This document shows, in pieces, positions 18,201 to 26,926 of a stretch of DNA of 64,000 bases. The stretch's first letter is position 1, and the number at the start of each line of letters is the position of its first letter. The translations under genes were made by a program, and so were the position numbers. The stretch is from contig BGKB01000174.1 in assembly GCA_003116975.1 (NCBI GenBank), forward strand, positions 83,502-147,501, read 5' to 3'. This stretch comes from Aurantiochytrium sp. KH105. Lineage: Eukaryota > Sar > Bigyra > Thraustochytrida > Thraustochytriidae. The notes beneath the pieces are model-generated. The model made no database searches. It was not told where the DNA came from and saw only the letters and a program-made list of their open reading frames with translations.

Positions 18201-20401
18201 CTCGTTCGCCGCGCGGCCCTGGATGATCTCCGGCTACCCCCACTGCTGTGAGCGTCGAGAACACTGTCAAAGTCGTCGAGGTCCACGGTGCGATTAGCTG
18301 CATTTCCCTCTGACCCAGGCGTCGAAGCTGCGAGCGCGTAGAGCTCTTGAAAGTCGATTGTATCCCCATTCGAGTTTGCTAGCGATGAATCCGGCGAGGA
18401 ACTTGCGGGCGCCACTGCTCCTGAACTCTGTGCAGGCGTGCGTGGTCGCATCGCCACGGCGTCTCCCTTGCGCAAAACATCCTCGGCCGTTTCAGGCGAT
18501 GGAGGCGGTGAACGATGGTTTTCGGCCGCCACAGCGTCGAATTTCTGCTCAAGCTCTGACTTGTCATCCTCGCTCCGCACCGAGGGGGACGGCACCTCCT
18601 CGCTGGTCTTACGCGAACCCGCACGAAAAACGCCCATGCTCGAGCGTCTGCTTCCCCTGCTTGAGCGGCTGCGTCGGCTCCCCGCGCTCTGGATGCCTTG
18701 CTCGGCGCTGTTTCGCGATCCCTCAATCTCGTCGTTGTCATCATCCATGGCTTCATCATCTTCTTCTTCCTCCTCCTCCCAGGTGGCGAGAATCGAAGAA
18801 TTCAGAGCAGTCTCACGATCTTCCTCAATAAGATCCTCGTCATCCGAGTCCACACGGTCCTCCATCTTATAGCGCGTCCTTGCATAATTCTTGTTGAGAG
18901 GTGTGACGCCGCCACGTACAGGGTCTTGATAGTCGAATTCTGCAGCATCCGGAGAACCAAAGACGACGGACTTCTTCTTTTGTCTGGCCGATGTACCGCG
19001 CTTTTTCCGCGCGCTGATGCAACTCTTAAGAGGCGTCGGCCCTGGGCCAAGCTCGGCAATGTTTCCGGGGGTCCGAGCTTGGGACTCGGGCCGGGGCGGC
19101 TTCTTGGCCGACGAACGTGTGCGAAGCGCGACGGGCGTGACGTCATCATTTTCCTGTGCACGAGCACTCGATTTCGAGTCTTCTGGTGTGCTTACCTGGA
19201 AAAGTTTGTCATCGTCCTTGGCCAAGAGCTCTGCTTCGCGTCTGCCGCGTGCAGTGGCGGCATTGAGCTGCTCCTCTTCGTCATCATCCTCGTCTTCGCT
19301 GTCGGCCATTTCAAGCAGACGCTGGAGTGCGGAAGGTGAGGCTGTATTTCGCCTGTTTCCATTACGTGCAGGCGTGTCGTCATTGTCAGAGTCGTCGAAT
19401 GGCGTTGATTTCACCTTTTTGGGCTTGGCGGGTGTTCCATTCCTCGTTCGGACATCCTTTTGTCCCTTGCCGGCGTGTTCATTTCCTCTGCCTCCGGCGT
19501 CTTCATCTTCATCTTCGTCATCGTCGTCTGCGCCGGCGAGAATGTTTTGAAATGCGGCGAGAGTGACCGTCCGGTTTGCTTCATCGTCGTCAAGGTGGCC
19601 ATTCTCGCTGTCATCATCTTCGTCACTATTAAGAAGATCTTCCAGGTCTGCGGTGCCAGCAGAAGCGGCGCTCTTCCTTTCGCTGTGCACTGGGCGCAGA
19701 GCGTTTCGCCGCGTGTTCAGCTCGACTTCCGGGAGGGATGGCGTCGAAGCGGCAGAAATGCTGACAAAGTGATCCTCGGTGCTCGTGTCCATATCGTCAC
19801 TGTCACCATCATCATCATCATCGTTCTCGTTGTCGTCTTCCTCGACTCTTTGGGTTTCGCGGTCTGCGTTATCATTCATGCCGTGCTGCTGAATCTCTGC
19901 CTCCTCTTCATCATCGCCAGATTCGTCTGAAGAGTCTGAGAACCGGAGTGCAGGACCCGAGCCCTGCGAGTCAGGGGAGAACTCAATGAGCTCGCCTTTG
20001 GCCCTTTTCTTTTGGTCATTGGCCTTCTTTTCAAGAGGAGTTTTCGCAATGTTCAGATCCGAGCGTTGGTCGTCTTGGTTGCCAAGGTTCGCCTTGCCAA
20101 GATCGTTCTCGAGTGAGGTGCGTGCCTTCTTCCGCGCGGGACTTTTGCGACGCGGGCTGGGTGTTGGCGCGCCTCGCATAGTCCCGACCCCTGGCTGCTG
20201 CTGCTGCTGCTGCTGCGGCGGCGGCGGCGGCTTTTGCATGTGCTGGTTCTCCTGCTGCTGCTTTTGCGGATCGCCGCCAAGATCGAGCTCCTGAAAGGGC
20301 TTGCGTCTCTGCTGCTGCTGCTGCTGCTGCGTCGTCACCGGGTCCTTCTCCTCTGCTTGCTGCTGCTGCGGCGCCGGCGGTTGCTCCCTGGCAACCTCCA
20401 T
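15296..20401 (-). CDS. Putative KNL1/Spc7-type kinetochore scaffold with MELT-like repeats
   Basis: Single frame of 1,701 aa from the ATG at 20401. The N-terminus is poly-Q/Pro and then long, acidic and disordered. A KKSVVF segment near residue 475 fits the RVxF consensus for PP1 docking. At least nine diverged repeats follow the pattern T-[VIK]-[DE]-[LF]-x2-L-x2-LA-x-[ML]-[TS]-P, concentrated in residues about 680-1005. After residue about 1300 comes a long coiled coil (with a GSILRE motif), then a beta-rich C-terminal domain (IWRLHNASGTSVEL, MVFSVEIYYGG, ILPSYPLD) resembling the RWD fold of KNL1/Spc7. This order (PP1 motif, repeat array, coiled coil, RWD) is that of KNL1, which recruits Bub proteins and the Mis12 complex. 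Sequence identity is low, so this is an architecture-based call. Confidence 0.65.
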   Translation of the reverse strand: MEVAREQPPAPQQQQAEEKDPVTTQQQQQQQRRKPFQELDLGGDPQKQQQENQHMQKPPPPPQQQQQQQPGVGTMRGAPTPSPRRKSPARKKARTSLENDLGKANLGNQDDQRSDLNIAKTPLEKKANDQKKRAKGELIEFSPDSQGSGPALRFSDSSDESGDDEEEAEIQQHGMNDNADRETQRVEEDDNENDDDDDGDSDDMDTSTEDHFVSISAASTPSLPEVELNTRRNALRPVHSERKSAASAGTADLEDLLNSDEDDDSENGHLDDDEANRTVTLAAFQNILAGADDDDEDEDEDAGGRGNEHAGKGQKDVRTRNGTPAKPKKVKSTPFDDSDNDDTPARNGNRRNTASPSALQRLLEMADSEDEDDDEEEQLNAATARGRREAELLAKDDDKLFQVSTPEDSKSSARAQENDDVTPVALRTRSSAKKPPRPESQARTPGNIAELGPGPTPLKSCISARKKRGTSARQKKKSVVFGSPDAAEFDYQDPVRGGVTPLNKNYARTRYKMEDRVDSDDEDLIEEDRETALNSSILATWEEEEEEDDEAMDDDNDEIEGSRNSAEQGIQSAGSRRSRSSRGSRRSSMGVFRAGSRKTSEEVPSPSVRSEDDKSELEQKFDAVAAENHRSPPPSPETAEDVLRKGDAVAMRPRTPAQSSGAVAPASSSPDSSLANSNGDTIDFQELYALAASTPGSEGNAANRTVDLDDFDSVLDAHSSGGSRRSSRAARRTSNASAASATSTGTSSGNRTIDLDDLTALAALSPVVAAASPARNTRSQQRRRASEARQQRQALKSHHQADSDDEDHNDNDHDEEAARTVELGQLSELAALDQSTNDSRVDSDVEMEDADEHRPKSPSSSPSKEEHTVELGTLSQLASMSPESAGPPSALKQSSLPPPPAAEGAEERTVELGNLSDLAAMTPENESVAIRRTRRISARLAVASSGTKHESARKGSAATPQDRTVDLGNLSELAAMTPESEPRPNQRRVSGPTASEEKTKELGSLTELAELSPATPATPGTPAETKEMAEESQASPTASSPHMRLSFSSLGSSSQGSDKKSERDGKQGLQFDSAAVLDGFMNSPGSTSSSPRGREVTSNKSPALVSARKTSLSPAEATDSASIAAAAAPFSPSPSSSPANEAKQSAGPEPAKGIDMTPETPEPANNTNASESAFRPRRALARTPLSAEQGTRDAAGTSPDVQEEDLSPPPTPKPSTTSLSLEAFLAQCEAPLSNESLHQDLGDAEDPSQDLVDDPEVEAQEVVDEELTRACVLQADMFGQKWTVNESRNRALLAQQTITELVTTLEQSSPSLLQVDAESGRVNLGLKKAIRTLREQALCEARASWSDIEAKGLSLSLQALEEHGSILREDIGIVQEGVQRLEAAGAQASEAVSSAERLHSLLEALLEQREVIGGYRQEIAELEERVRIADKDFTRVQSAHDVQAARLKEAQDNLEALEAQRQAEVDFESQNAVLDVAQGLHIWRLHNASGTSVELALDNVDGSYELITFIFDLQPSVVEIHSQHVGPDALETEDRPQVGVEEAFSSLDVEAKMATITKARVAHTVAALRSRLRGAEPSCVPDALLELDVEFGRLHDLWEEISQICQSETYPCKLTARGDGSMVFSVEIYYGGLGAVVKVAFEILPSYPLDADACKVSFELVSERNHDQLLQHLEQAVVQRNDEAKQFAPLSSLWAGILENF
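17380..18362 (-). repeat. Protein-level repeat array, MELT-like
   Basis: Eight repeats are encoded at about 17386, 17480, 17640, 17757, 17910, 18100, 18250 and 18325 (read on the minus strand). A further copy (TVTLAAFQNILAGA) lies at about 19530-19575. The best-conserved ones read TVDLGNLSELAAMTPE and TVELGNLSDLAAMTPE. The conserved Thr and the Thr/Ser-Pro are candidate phosphosites. Confidence 0.8.
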
Positions 20402-21095
20402 GTCGTTCGCGCAATAAGCAGGAACCCTCGCCGCCCAGACCAGAGATCAGTCCCGGACCAGACCACACACTCGAGCCGCGCGGCGGTCCCGCGCGAGCCT
20501 CAAGGCGATCCTCCGCTGCGCGCAGCTGGCTGGCGTCGCCCGCGGGCGGGCGGGGAGCGTCCGCCGGAGGGCCTCGCGCGCGCAGACCGGCCGCGGAATG
20601 CGAGTTTGGGTCCCTGCCCCCGCCGCCCGAAAACCGCAGAGCGAGCTCGCCGAGACGGAGCCGCGCCAAGCAGGGGAAAAATGTAAAACGGCCGCCTTTG
20701 GGGTTGCGCAGATTATCCTCGCTTACCGCGCGGAAAGCCGTTTTATTCGAGGGTGCCTTGTCCAGGATATGCTGCGATAACGACCGACCGCCGCGGGGTG
20801 GGGATCGAGGTGCGGCCCTGTGCGCCAGAGTCCCTGGATAGATAGATAGACAGACAGACGGACGGACGGTGCGCGCCGTGTCATCGTTCGTCGTCGTCGT
20901 CGTCAACGTCGCCGTGGGGAACGTGGTGCGGCAGAACCCGAAGGCCCGTGTTGTGCGGGCGGAGCGCGGCCTGCGCCCGGTCCGTGGACCCGGATCTGGT
21001 CTGGAGCGACCGCGGCGTCAGAGGAGCAGTAGGTGCGTCCTACATCGCGCGGGACTGTCTCCCGTCCCAGGCGGGCCACGCACTGCTGCAGGAGG
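20402..21095. other. Divergent promoter interval, KNL1-like / QSOX
   Basis: 694 GC-rich bases between two divergent starts, with a GATA/GACA/GACG tetranucleotide tract at about 20836-20868. No gene is recognised. Confidence 0.5.
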
Positions 21096-22955
21096 ATGCG
21101 AGCGGCGCGGACGCTCCTGGCCGGCCTTGCAATCGTCGCCGCGGCAGAGGCTATTGTGGAAAAGGAACAAGCACTTGCGGCCAAATTGAGTGATCAAGAG
21201 GGCGGCGACCAGGAGCGGCGTCTTCTGCAGGGCAGCTCTGATGGTGAACGTTTTGGACTTTTCATCGATGACGGATCCCCCGTGCAAGAGGTTGACGCAG
21301 CGTGGTTTGCAGATCCAAAGCGTGCAAACTTTTTGCGTGAAGAAGACGGTGTGATTGTCATCAACTTTTACAGCGCATCGTGCGGACACTGCCAAACCTT
21401 TGCGCCCACTTGGCGCAAGGTCGCCCAGCACGCACAGCAGGCAAAATGCAAGACACGTCTTCTCGCCATTAATTGCGACGAGTTCCGCGATACATGCTCC
21501 TTGTACAACGTGCGATCAGTCCCGTATCTGCTTGGATTTGCAAAGGGGAGCGTCATTCGTCGACCCGAGACGGCGCATGAAATTGAAGAGAGCATGCACG
21601 AGATACTCCGATGGATGTCCGAAGCAGACAAGGATTTTGATCGAGCAGTCTTGCATCACAGCGACTCTTCCGAGCCATCTGAAGATCCAGAAAATGATGC
21701 TGACCTAGAACTGAGTGAGGAAAGTGCTGCCGCCGCCGCAGCAGCCGAGGCTGTCGACCACCTCGGAAACAGGCTCTCTGCGAAGGAAATGTTGCGACGC
21801 GACATCGCCGCAGCAGTTCGTTTTGGTCTCGAAACGGGCGTCTTCTTGGGTCGCTTCGAGCTCGGAGGCGAAGAGCTGGCGGCTCTCTACGCGTGGCTGA
21901 ACGTGCTTCGCGAATCCTTTCCAGGAGTGCGCGAACGCGCGCAAATGGAAAAGCTCTTTCGCAGCCTGAAAGAGCGGGAAGACAAAACGAGACATGTGCT
22001 TTCCGTCTCGGCCTTTGACGCTGCGCTCGAATCGTGGGATTTTGCCGTCTACACGCCTGACCAGCGCACAAAATGGCGCGCTATTTGGTACACATGTCGT
22101 CCTGCCACTCTCCAGCACGTCGGGGTGCATGGTGGCTATCCTTGCGCGCTATGGAAGCTATTTCACGTGCTTACCGTGGCAAGCGGCGCAGGTGGCGCAT
22201 CTGCTGATCGTACGCTTAACGGGATTGTGGGCTTTATTCGGTACAGCTTCTCGTGTAACGACTGCCGCAAACACTTTCTTGAGAGTAACCCAAACCCTCA
22301 GCGTGAAATTCTACAAAGCGCTAGGCAACTGGGCATATCTCCGGCGCGCGCGCTCACGCTCTTCATCTGGTCCGAGCACAATGCTGTCTCCAAGCGTCTC
22401 AACGCAGAGGATGCCGCACTTGGCGACTATGGTAAGAGCAACAATGAATTTTCGCTGACGCGACGGGCTCAATTCGATCGCCCGACATTTCCCGAGGTCT
22501 ACCATTGCCGTTCGTGCCGCCTCGCAGCGTCGCAGCCCAAGCTCCGAAGGGATGCTGGCGATGCTGCCTATCTTTCTTCCGCGGAGCGGTCTGTAGGGCC
22601 CAATGCTGGTTTTCGTGACCAAATCTTGTACGGTCGTAGTAGCAGCAGCAGTAGTAGTAGCAGCAGCAGTAGCAGCAGTATGGGTAGCATTGAGAATCAT
22701 GCATCAGGGGATGCACCCGGGGCACGGGATGCAAGTCGCGAGGAGCCTGTGGCGTGGGACTATGATGCAGTTTACATTTTTTTGCAGCACACATATTGTT
22801 TCCCTGACGACCCCAAATTGCACTGCCAGGTCCAAGAGGGGCAAGGTCAACTTAGTACTTCTGCCATTGTATTCCTCGTCGTTACACTCGCTTGCGGCGT
22901 TTTTGCTTACATGCGCCAGCGGCCAGGCAAATCTCCGCTCATTAAAAAGGTGTAG
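21096..22955 (+). CDS. Quiescin sulfhydryl oxidase (QSOX)
   Basis: 619 aa from the ATG at 21096; an upstream in-frame GTG is not needed. A signal peptide (MRAARTLLAGLAIVAAAEA) is followed by a thioredoxin domain with CGHC near residue 96 (NFYSASCGHCQTF). A helical spacer leads to an Erv/ALR FAD domain: GGYPCALWKLFHVLTV, YSFSCNDCRKHF (the redox CxxC) and YHCRSCRL. A poly-Ser stretch comes from AGC/AGT repeats (about 22638-22680). Residues about 588-606 form a transmembrane helix with a short basic tail, giving a type I membrane protein. QSOX oxidises cysteines directly to disulfides in the secretory pathway, passing electrons Trx to Erv to FAD to O2. All catalytic cysteine pairs are present. 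There is one thioredoxin domain, as in plant and protist forms. Confidence 0.93.
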   Translation: MRAARTLLAGLAIVAAAEAIVEKEQALAAKLSDQEGGDQERRLLQGSSDGERFGLFIDDGSPVQEVDAAWFADPKRANFLREEDGVIVINFYSASCGHCQTFAPTWRKVAQHAQQAKCKTRLLAINCDEFRDTCSLYNVRSVPYLLGFAKGSVIRRPETAHEIEESMHEILRWMSEADKDFDRAVLHHSDSSEPSEDPENDADLELSEESAAAAAAAEAVDHLGNRLSAKEMLRRDIAAAVRFGLETGVFLGRFELGGEELAALYAWLNVLRESFPGVRERAQMEKLFRSLKEREDKTRHVLSVSAFDAALESWDFAVYTPDQRTKWRAIWYTCRPATLQHVGVHGGYPCALWKLFHVLTVASGAGGASADRTLNGIVGFIRYSFSCNDCRKHFLESNPNPQREILQSARQLGISPARALTLFIWSEHNAVSKRLNAEDAALGDYGKSNNEFSLTRRAQFDRPTFPEVYHCRSCRLAASQPKLRRDAGDAAYLSSAERSVGPNAGFRDQILYGRSSSSSSSSSSSSSSMGSIENHASGDAPGARDASREEPVAWDYDAVYIFLQHTYCFPDDPKLHCQVQEGQGQLSTSAIVFLVVTLACGVFAYMRQRPGKSPLIKKV

Positions 22956-23476
22956 ACCGCCTAACTTCAATAATCTGATCCTACTTCGAGAGGCAAACCT
23001 TGAGAATGTCTCTTTCTTTCTGTGTCGAGTTTTCTTACGGTCCTCTGCCAGACCTCTTTTTCATCTCTCATACCAGTAAGCCTGATGCCCATGAACCAGA
23101 ACTAGGCACTCGCCGCAATCACCTCGCTCGCTAACAATCCGCACCCATCTGCTTGCGGGCTCTCAGAAAGGAGAGCTCGAGCTCACATCAGGCTGTTGAT
23201 TTATACCAACATGAATACTTGGGCCTACTACCTTGCCATACCTTGGCATCCTTGCATGTAGGCCTAGTAGCAGAGTCGTTCAATTCGTGTAGACGAGGGT
23301 CAGTCAGACCCCGACAGCGCAGCGGGCTCGGATCGACGCCCACGAAGGAAGACGCGCGCAGATTCACAGACACGCTCGCCGGAAGCAGCGCCTGCCGCGC
23401 GGCCGGGCCCGCCTGCTCGCTGCGAGTCCACTTCGGCAGGCAGCGAGTGCGAAGCGTCGGATCGTGAGCGTCAACC
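22956..23476. other. Spacer between QSOX and the Sec14 gene
   Basis: 521 bases holding the QSOX 3' end and the Sec14 5' leader, both on the plus strand. No gene is recognised. Confidence 0.45.
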
Positions 23477-25258
23477 ATGGCGGACGTAGCTCGGCTCGAG
23501 GCGTTGACGGCGGAGGTGCTTTCGCGGAGCGAGAAAGAGCAGGCGCGACTTGGCAGCGCTCTGAGCCGCTTCAAGTACAATACTGCTCTCTTTTCGGTCT
23601 TGGTCGTGGTCTGGTTGCTGCGCTCCGTGGAGACCCTGGGTTCCACGGCCTTGATTTGCGCTTTCCTTGCCATTGGGGGCCTGCTCACCGGCCTCCACAT
23701 GCACGAGTCCAGGAGCCTGCACGAAGCGCGGCAAACAGCAAATGAAATGCATGAGCGTGTTGGTAATGTGACGCAGCAAGTTTCCGAACTCCTGAAGCGG
23801 CGGGAGCAGGAACGCATCAAGCTAAGAGATCGACAGCTCCAGCCACTCCAGCCGCAGGAACTGCAGCAGCAACAACAAGAGCAACAGCGACAACAACAGC
23901 GACAGGAAGATGGCGACAGCGTCCATGGAGAGAACGATGCAAGTTCTGTACGGACCCTCTCATCCATAGGGTCCGCGCATAGCCTTGTGCGTGGTTCACC
24001 ACGAAGGCTCCAACCACAATCTCCTGCGAGCTTCGCCGAGGCGCCTCGAAGCGTACGCTCGTTTGGCGGCTGGTCACTGCGATCAGATCGTAGCGACGCG
24101 AGCAATGTATCCGAACTTCCACACGCCGAGTCTTCGCGTAGCACCTCTCGTAATGGGCCAAAGAAGCGCAGCTTTGTCCGCCGCGTTCTCATGCGGCGTC
24201 GACGAAAGTCCAGCAACTCGAGTGCCGACAGTCGCGCAGTCTTAGAAACAGGCAGCGCTAGTGCTGGCGGCCCCAATCTCGTTCGTGGAAATCAACCGGA
24301 AGCTGATCGTTCGAGCGATGAGGCGATCCAACAGACCAATGTTGATAGCGAGGCGTCAGAGGACATTGCCGAGGAAGGAGAGGACGGTGAGACGGACATT
24401 CCGAGCACATTTTGTGTGACGGACAGTATCCACATCCCTGCTCAGGATATCCTGCAGCCACCTGTGAGCGAAGGGATCGAAGAACTGAGAAGTCGCGTTG
24501 CCGACGTGGTTTCAGAAGCGCTGGAGAGACGATATGGGGGACCCATCCGCTTCTACGAGCGATACCTGTTTGCTCGTAACGAGAAGGTTTCCGCCGCGGA
24601 AAAAATGATACGCGAAACGATCAAATTTCGTACAGAGCGCGGCATGGACGACCCCGAATCTGAAAAATCAAGACAACGACAAGAATCATTTTCCAAGCTG
24701 CGAAGTCATTGGCCCGGAGAATTCCTAGAGAAAACTAGCCAAGATGGATCCCCGATTCAGGTGTTTCGATACCGAGAATTGCGACCGAAAGAGCTAATGA
24801 AGCACGTCACCGAAGAAGAGTTTTCTGATTTCTACATTTCGTGGATGGAGATGACTCTTGAGCTGCAAAATCGCGCCAACTCGCGGCAATATCAGGCGCT
24901 GTGCAATGAAGCGCTGGACCAAGAGGGGCCTGGGGTACGGGACCCGGATGCACCGCACGAGTGGAAGTCGTTCATTGAGCTGCACGATCTCTCGGGACTC
25001 AGTTTTTCCCAACTGCACCCGCCCGGTATCGCAATGCTCACACGTGTGCTCAAGGTAGGACAAGGACATTATCCTGAAAATCTACGCGTGGCCTACATTG
25101 TTAACGCACCATTTCTCTTTTCGGGCGCATGGAAGATTATTTCCAAAGTGCTGGACCCTTCAACTGTGGAAAAAATCAATGTGCATAGCGGTGTGCCTCG
25201 CGAAAAGATGGTCAAGCACATGAATGCTGCACTCGTCGACGAGCTCTTTCCTCGCTAA
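23477..25258 (+). CDS. Membrane-anchored CRAL-TRIO (Sec14-like) protein
   Basis: 593 aa from an ATG in the context AACCATGGCG. Residues about 35-77 form two closely spaced hydrophobic helices (FSVLVVVWLL, ALICAFLAIGGLLTG), a hairpin-like anchor resembling reticulon-type membrane wedges. A Gln-rich tract and a disordered, Ser/Arg-rich region follow. The C-terminal 270 residues carry a CRAL-TRIO N-helical region (FLFARNEKVSAAEKMI-type) and lipid-binding fold: WKSFIELHDLSGLSFSQL, HYPENLRVAYIVNAPFLFSGAWKII and KINVHSG. Sec14 proteins exchange phosphatidylinositol or other lipids at membranes. An N-terminal ER anchor suggests work at a fixed membrane or contact site. Ligand and orthologue are not determinable here. 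Confidence 0.85.
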   Translation: MADVARLEALTAEVLSRSEKEQARLGSALSRFKYNTALFSVLVVVWLLRSVETLGSTALICAFLAIGGLLTGLHMHESRSLHEARQTANEMHERVGNVTQQVSELLKRREQERIKLRDRQLQPLQPQELQQQQQEQQRQQQRQEDGDSVHGENDASSVRTLSSIGSAHSLVRGSPRRLQPQSPASFAEAPRSVRSFGGWSLRSDRSDASNVSELPHAESSRSTSRNGPKKRSFVRRVLMRRRRKSSNSSADSRAVLETGSASAGGPNLVRGNQPEADRSSDEAIQQTNVDSEASEDIAEEGEDGETDIPSTFCVTDSIHIPAQDILQPPVSEGIEELRSRVADVVSEALERRYGGPIRFYERYLFARNEKVSAAEKMIRETIKFRTERGMDDPESEKSRQRQESFSKLRSHWPGEFLEKTSQDGSPIQVFRYRELRPKELMKHVTEEEFSDFYISWMEMTLELQNRANSRQYQALCNEALDQEGPGVRDPDAPHEWKSFIELHDLSGLSFSQLHPPGIAMLTRVLKVGQGHYPENLRVAYIVNAPFLFSGAWKIISKVLDPSTVEKINVHSGVPREKMVKHMNAALVDELFPR

Positions 25259-25519
25259 CACCGACGTCGACGACGATAATTATAAAGGAAGTAATGGAAG
25301 CAAGCATTCATTGACTCACTTTCGATCAATCAATCAATCAATCAATCATGTGAAATTATAAAAGCAATGAATTTGACCGTGAATCAGGGTTGTGTTTTTG
25401 TGTGTTGTTGATAAAGTTTCGATTGGCGCACCGTCTTGCTCGTTGAAGAGACGCATAATTCCTTTTCTTGTTTTGCGTGCTTGCTTGCTTGCAACAAGAG
25501 AAACCGGTTTGTTGTTTGC

Positions 25520-26926
25520 TCAGCTCTCTAATTCGCCGCGGAGCATCGTGTACAAATCTCGTAATTCCTTTCCGCCCTTGTTATAGTCGCAATGAAGCGC
25601 GGCCCAAGTCCACATAGCATCTTGGTCCAGCGAGGCTTCCGCTTCTCCCTTTTCCGAGATATATTCTCCGATGTTCATGAGGTAGCTCACCATCTTTTTG
25701 ATGATTGAAGTCTTGGGGTTCTTCTTTTTCATGCCCCATGATTTGACCTTGGGAATCTTCTCAACAGAGGTGCGAATACCCTCCATCAAAGTGTCCAAAT
25801 CTACTTCCTTGGCCGGCGGAGAGGGCGTAGGCGCCGCCGGGGACGACGGTTTCGTGGACGTCTCTGCTTTCTCTGCCGCCGGTGGGGGTGGCGGGGGCGC
25901 AGGGGTCTCTTTCGCACTTGGCTTCGCCTCCTGCGAAGTCGTTTCCTTGAGCGTCGCGCTCGCCTCGCTAGCCTCACTGGCCTTGCGACCTCTTTTGCTT
26001 GGAGGCTTGGCAGGTTTAGCAGCGTCCTTGCCGTTTGCTGAAGAAACAGCCTGCGATGGTGCGTCGGAATCGTCCTTGATTTCGTCAGCCTCTTGGTTAA
26101 AGATTTTGCGCTTCTTGCCGGGCTTTTTCTTTGTTGAGCTCGTCGTTTTGTCCGCCAATGTCTTTTTCCTCGCCTCTTCGGCCTCTTGACGCTGAAGTTG
26201 ACTGAGACGTTTTACCTTTTCTGCCATTTCAGCCTTTTGTTTCGTCTCGTTGACACGTCTTCGCGTTGCGTCCTCGCGCTCGCGTTTTTGCTTTTCAGCC
26301 TTGGCAGCAGCAGCAGCAGCGCGCTGCTTTTCGCGTTCAGCCTCTTCTTCTCGCGCCTTTTGTTCAGCTTCGGCGTGGCGCTTGCGACGCACTTCTTCTT
26401 CTTCTCGTGCGGCTTTGGCCCTGGCCTCGCGCTCCGCCTTGGCCTTGGCTTCGGCCTCTGCTTTGGCTTTAGCCTCTGCTTCTGCTTTAGCCTTGGCGAC
26501 CACCTCTGCTCTCACCCTGGCTTCTGCCTCAGCTCTTGCTTTAGCAGCTTCCGCCGCCTCCTGAGCTTCTCTCTCTTTATTGTCATTGTTCTCGACGACC
26601 TGGACCTCCCCGTCGTCGTCATCGTCGTCGTCATCATCATCATCATCTTCCTCGCTTTCGTCCGACGAATGCAAAGCGGCTCGAAGGGCTGCACCCTTGC
26701 CGCCGTACATGGCGGCCCCTTTTCCCCTATACATCATGGCGCCCTTGCCGCGAAACATGGCGCCTTTGCCACCGCCGTTCATCACGGGCGTGCCGCGCTG
26801 GTCGTCCGAGTCCTCACCCTCCTCAGAGCTGCTCAGAGACCCTGCAGACGCGGAGTCTTCGTCATCCGACTGCGACTCCCGGATGCGGTTCATGATGGCC
26901 GCGCCTTTACCGCGAAACTGACTCAT
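25520..26926 (-). CDS. Charged coiled-coil protein with CHD1 helical C-terminal (CHCT) domain
   Basis: 468 aa from the ATG at 26926; the longer frame begins only with TTG. The N-terminus has short iterations of [FY]RGKGAxM/GGKGA (residues about 3-10 and 45-75), then an Asp run. A long Ala/Glu/Lys helical section (residues about 130-280) is typical of single alpha-helix or coiled-coil proteins. A Lys/Pro-rich segment precedes the last 90 residues (KIPKVKSWGMKKKNPK, LMNIGEYISEKGE, MWTWAALHCDYNKGGKELRDLYTML). These resemble the CHCT/DUF4208 domain found after the helicase of CHD1 and in small CHCT1 proteins. No chromodomain or helicase is present. Probably nuclear; the CHCT call is by eye. Confidence 0.6.
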   Translation of the reverse strand: MSQFRGKGAAIMNRIRESQSDDEDSASAGSLSSSEEGEDSDDQRGTPVMNGGGKGAMFRGKGAMMYRGKGAAMYGGKGAALRAALHSSDESEEDDDDDDDDDDDDGEVQVVENNDNKEREAQEAAEAAKARAEAEARVRAEVVAKAKAEAEAKAKAEAEAKAKAEREARAKAAREEEEVRRKRHAEAEQKAREEEAEREKQRAAAAAAKAEKQKREREDATRRRVNETKQKAEMAEKVKRLSQLQRQEAEEARKKTLADKTTSSTKKKPGKKRKIFNQEADEIKDDSDAPSQAVSSANGKDAAKPAKPPSKRGRKASEASEASATLKETTSQEAKPSAKETPAPPPPPPAAEKAETSTKPSSPAAPTPSPPAKEVDLDTLMEGIRTSVEKIPKVKSWGMKKKNPKTSIIKKMVSYLMNIGEYISEKGEAEASLDQDAMWTWAALHCDYNKGGKELRDLYTMLRGELES

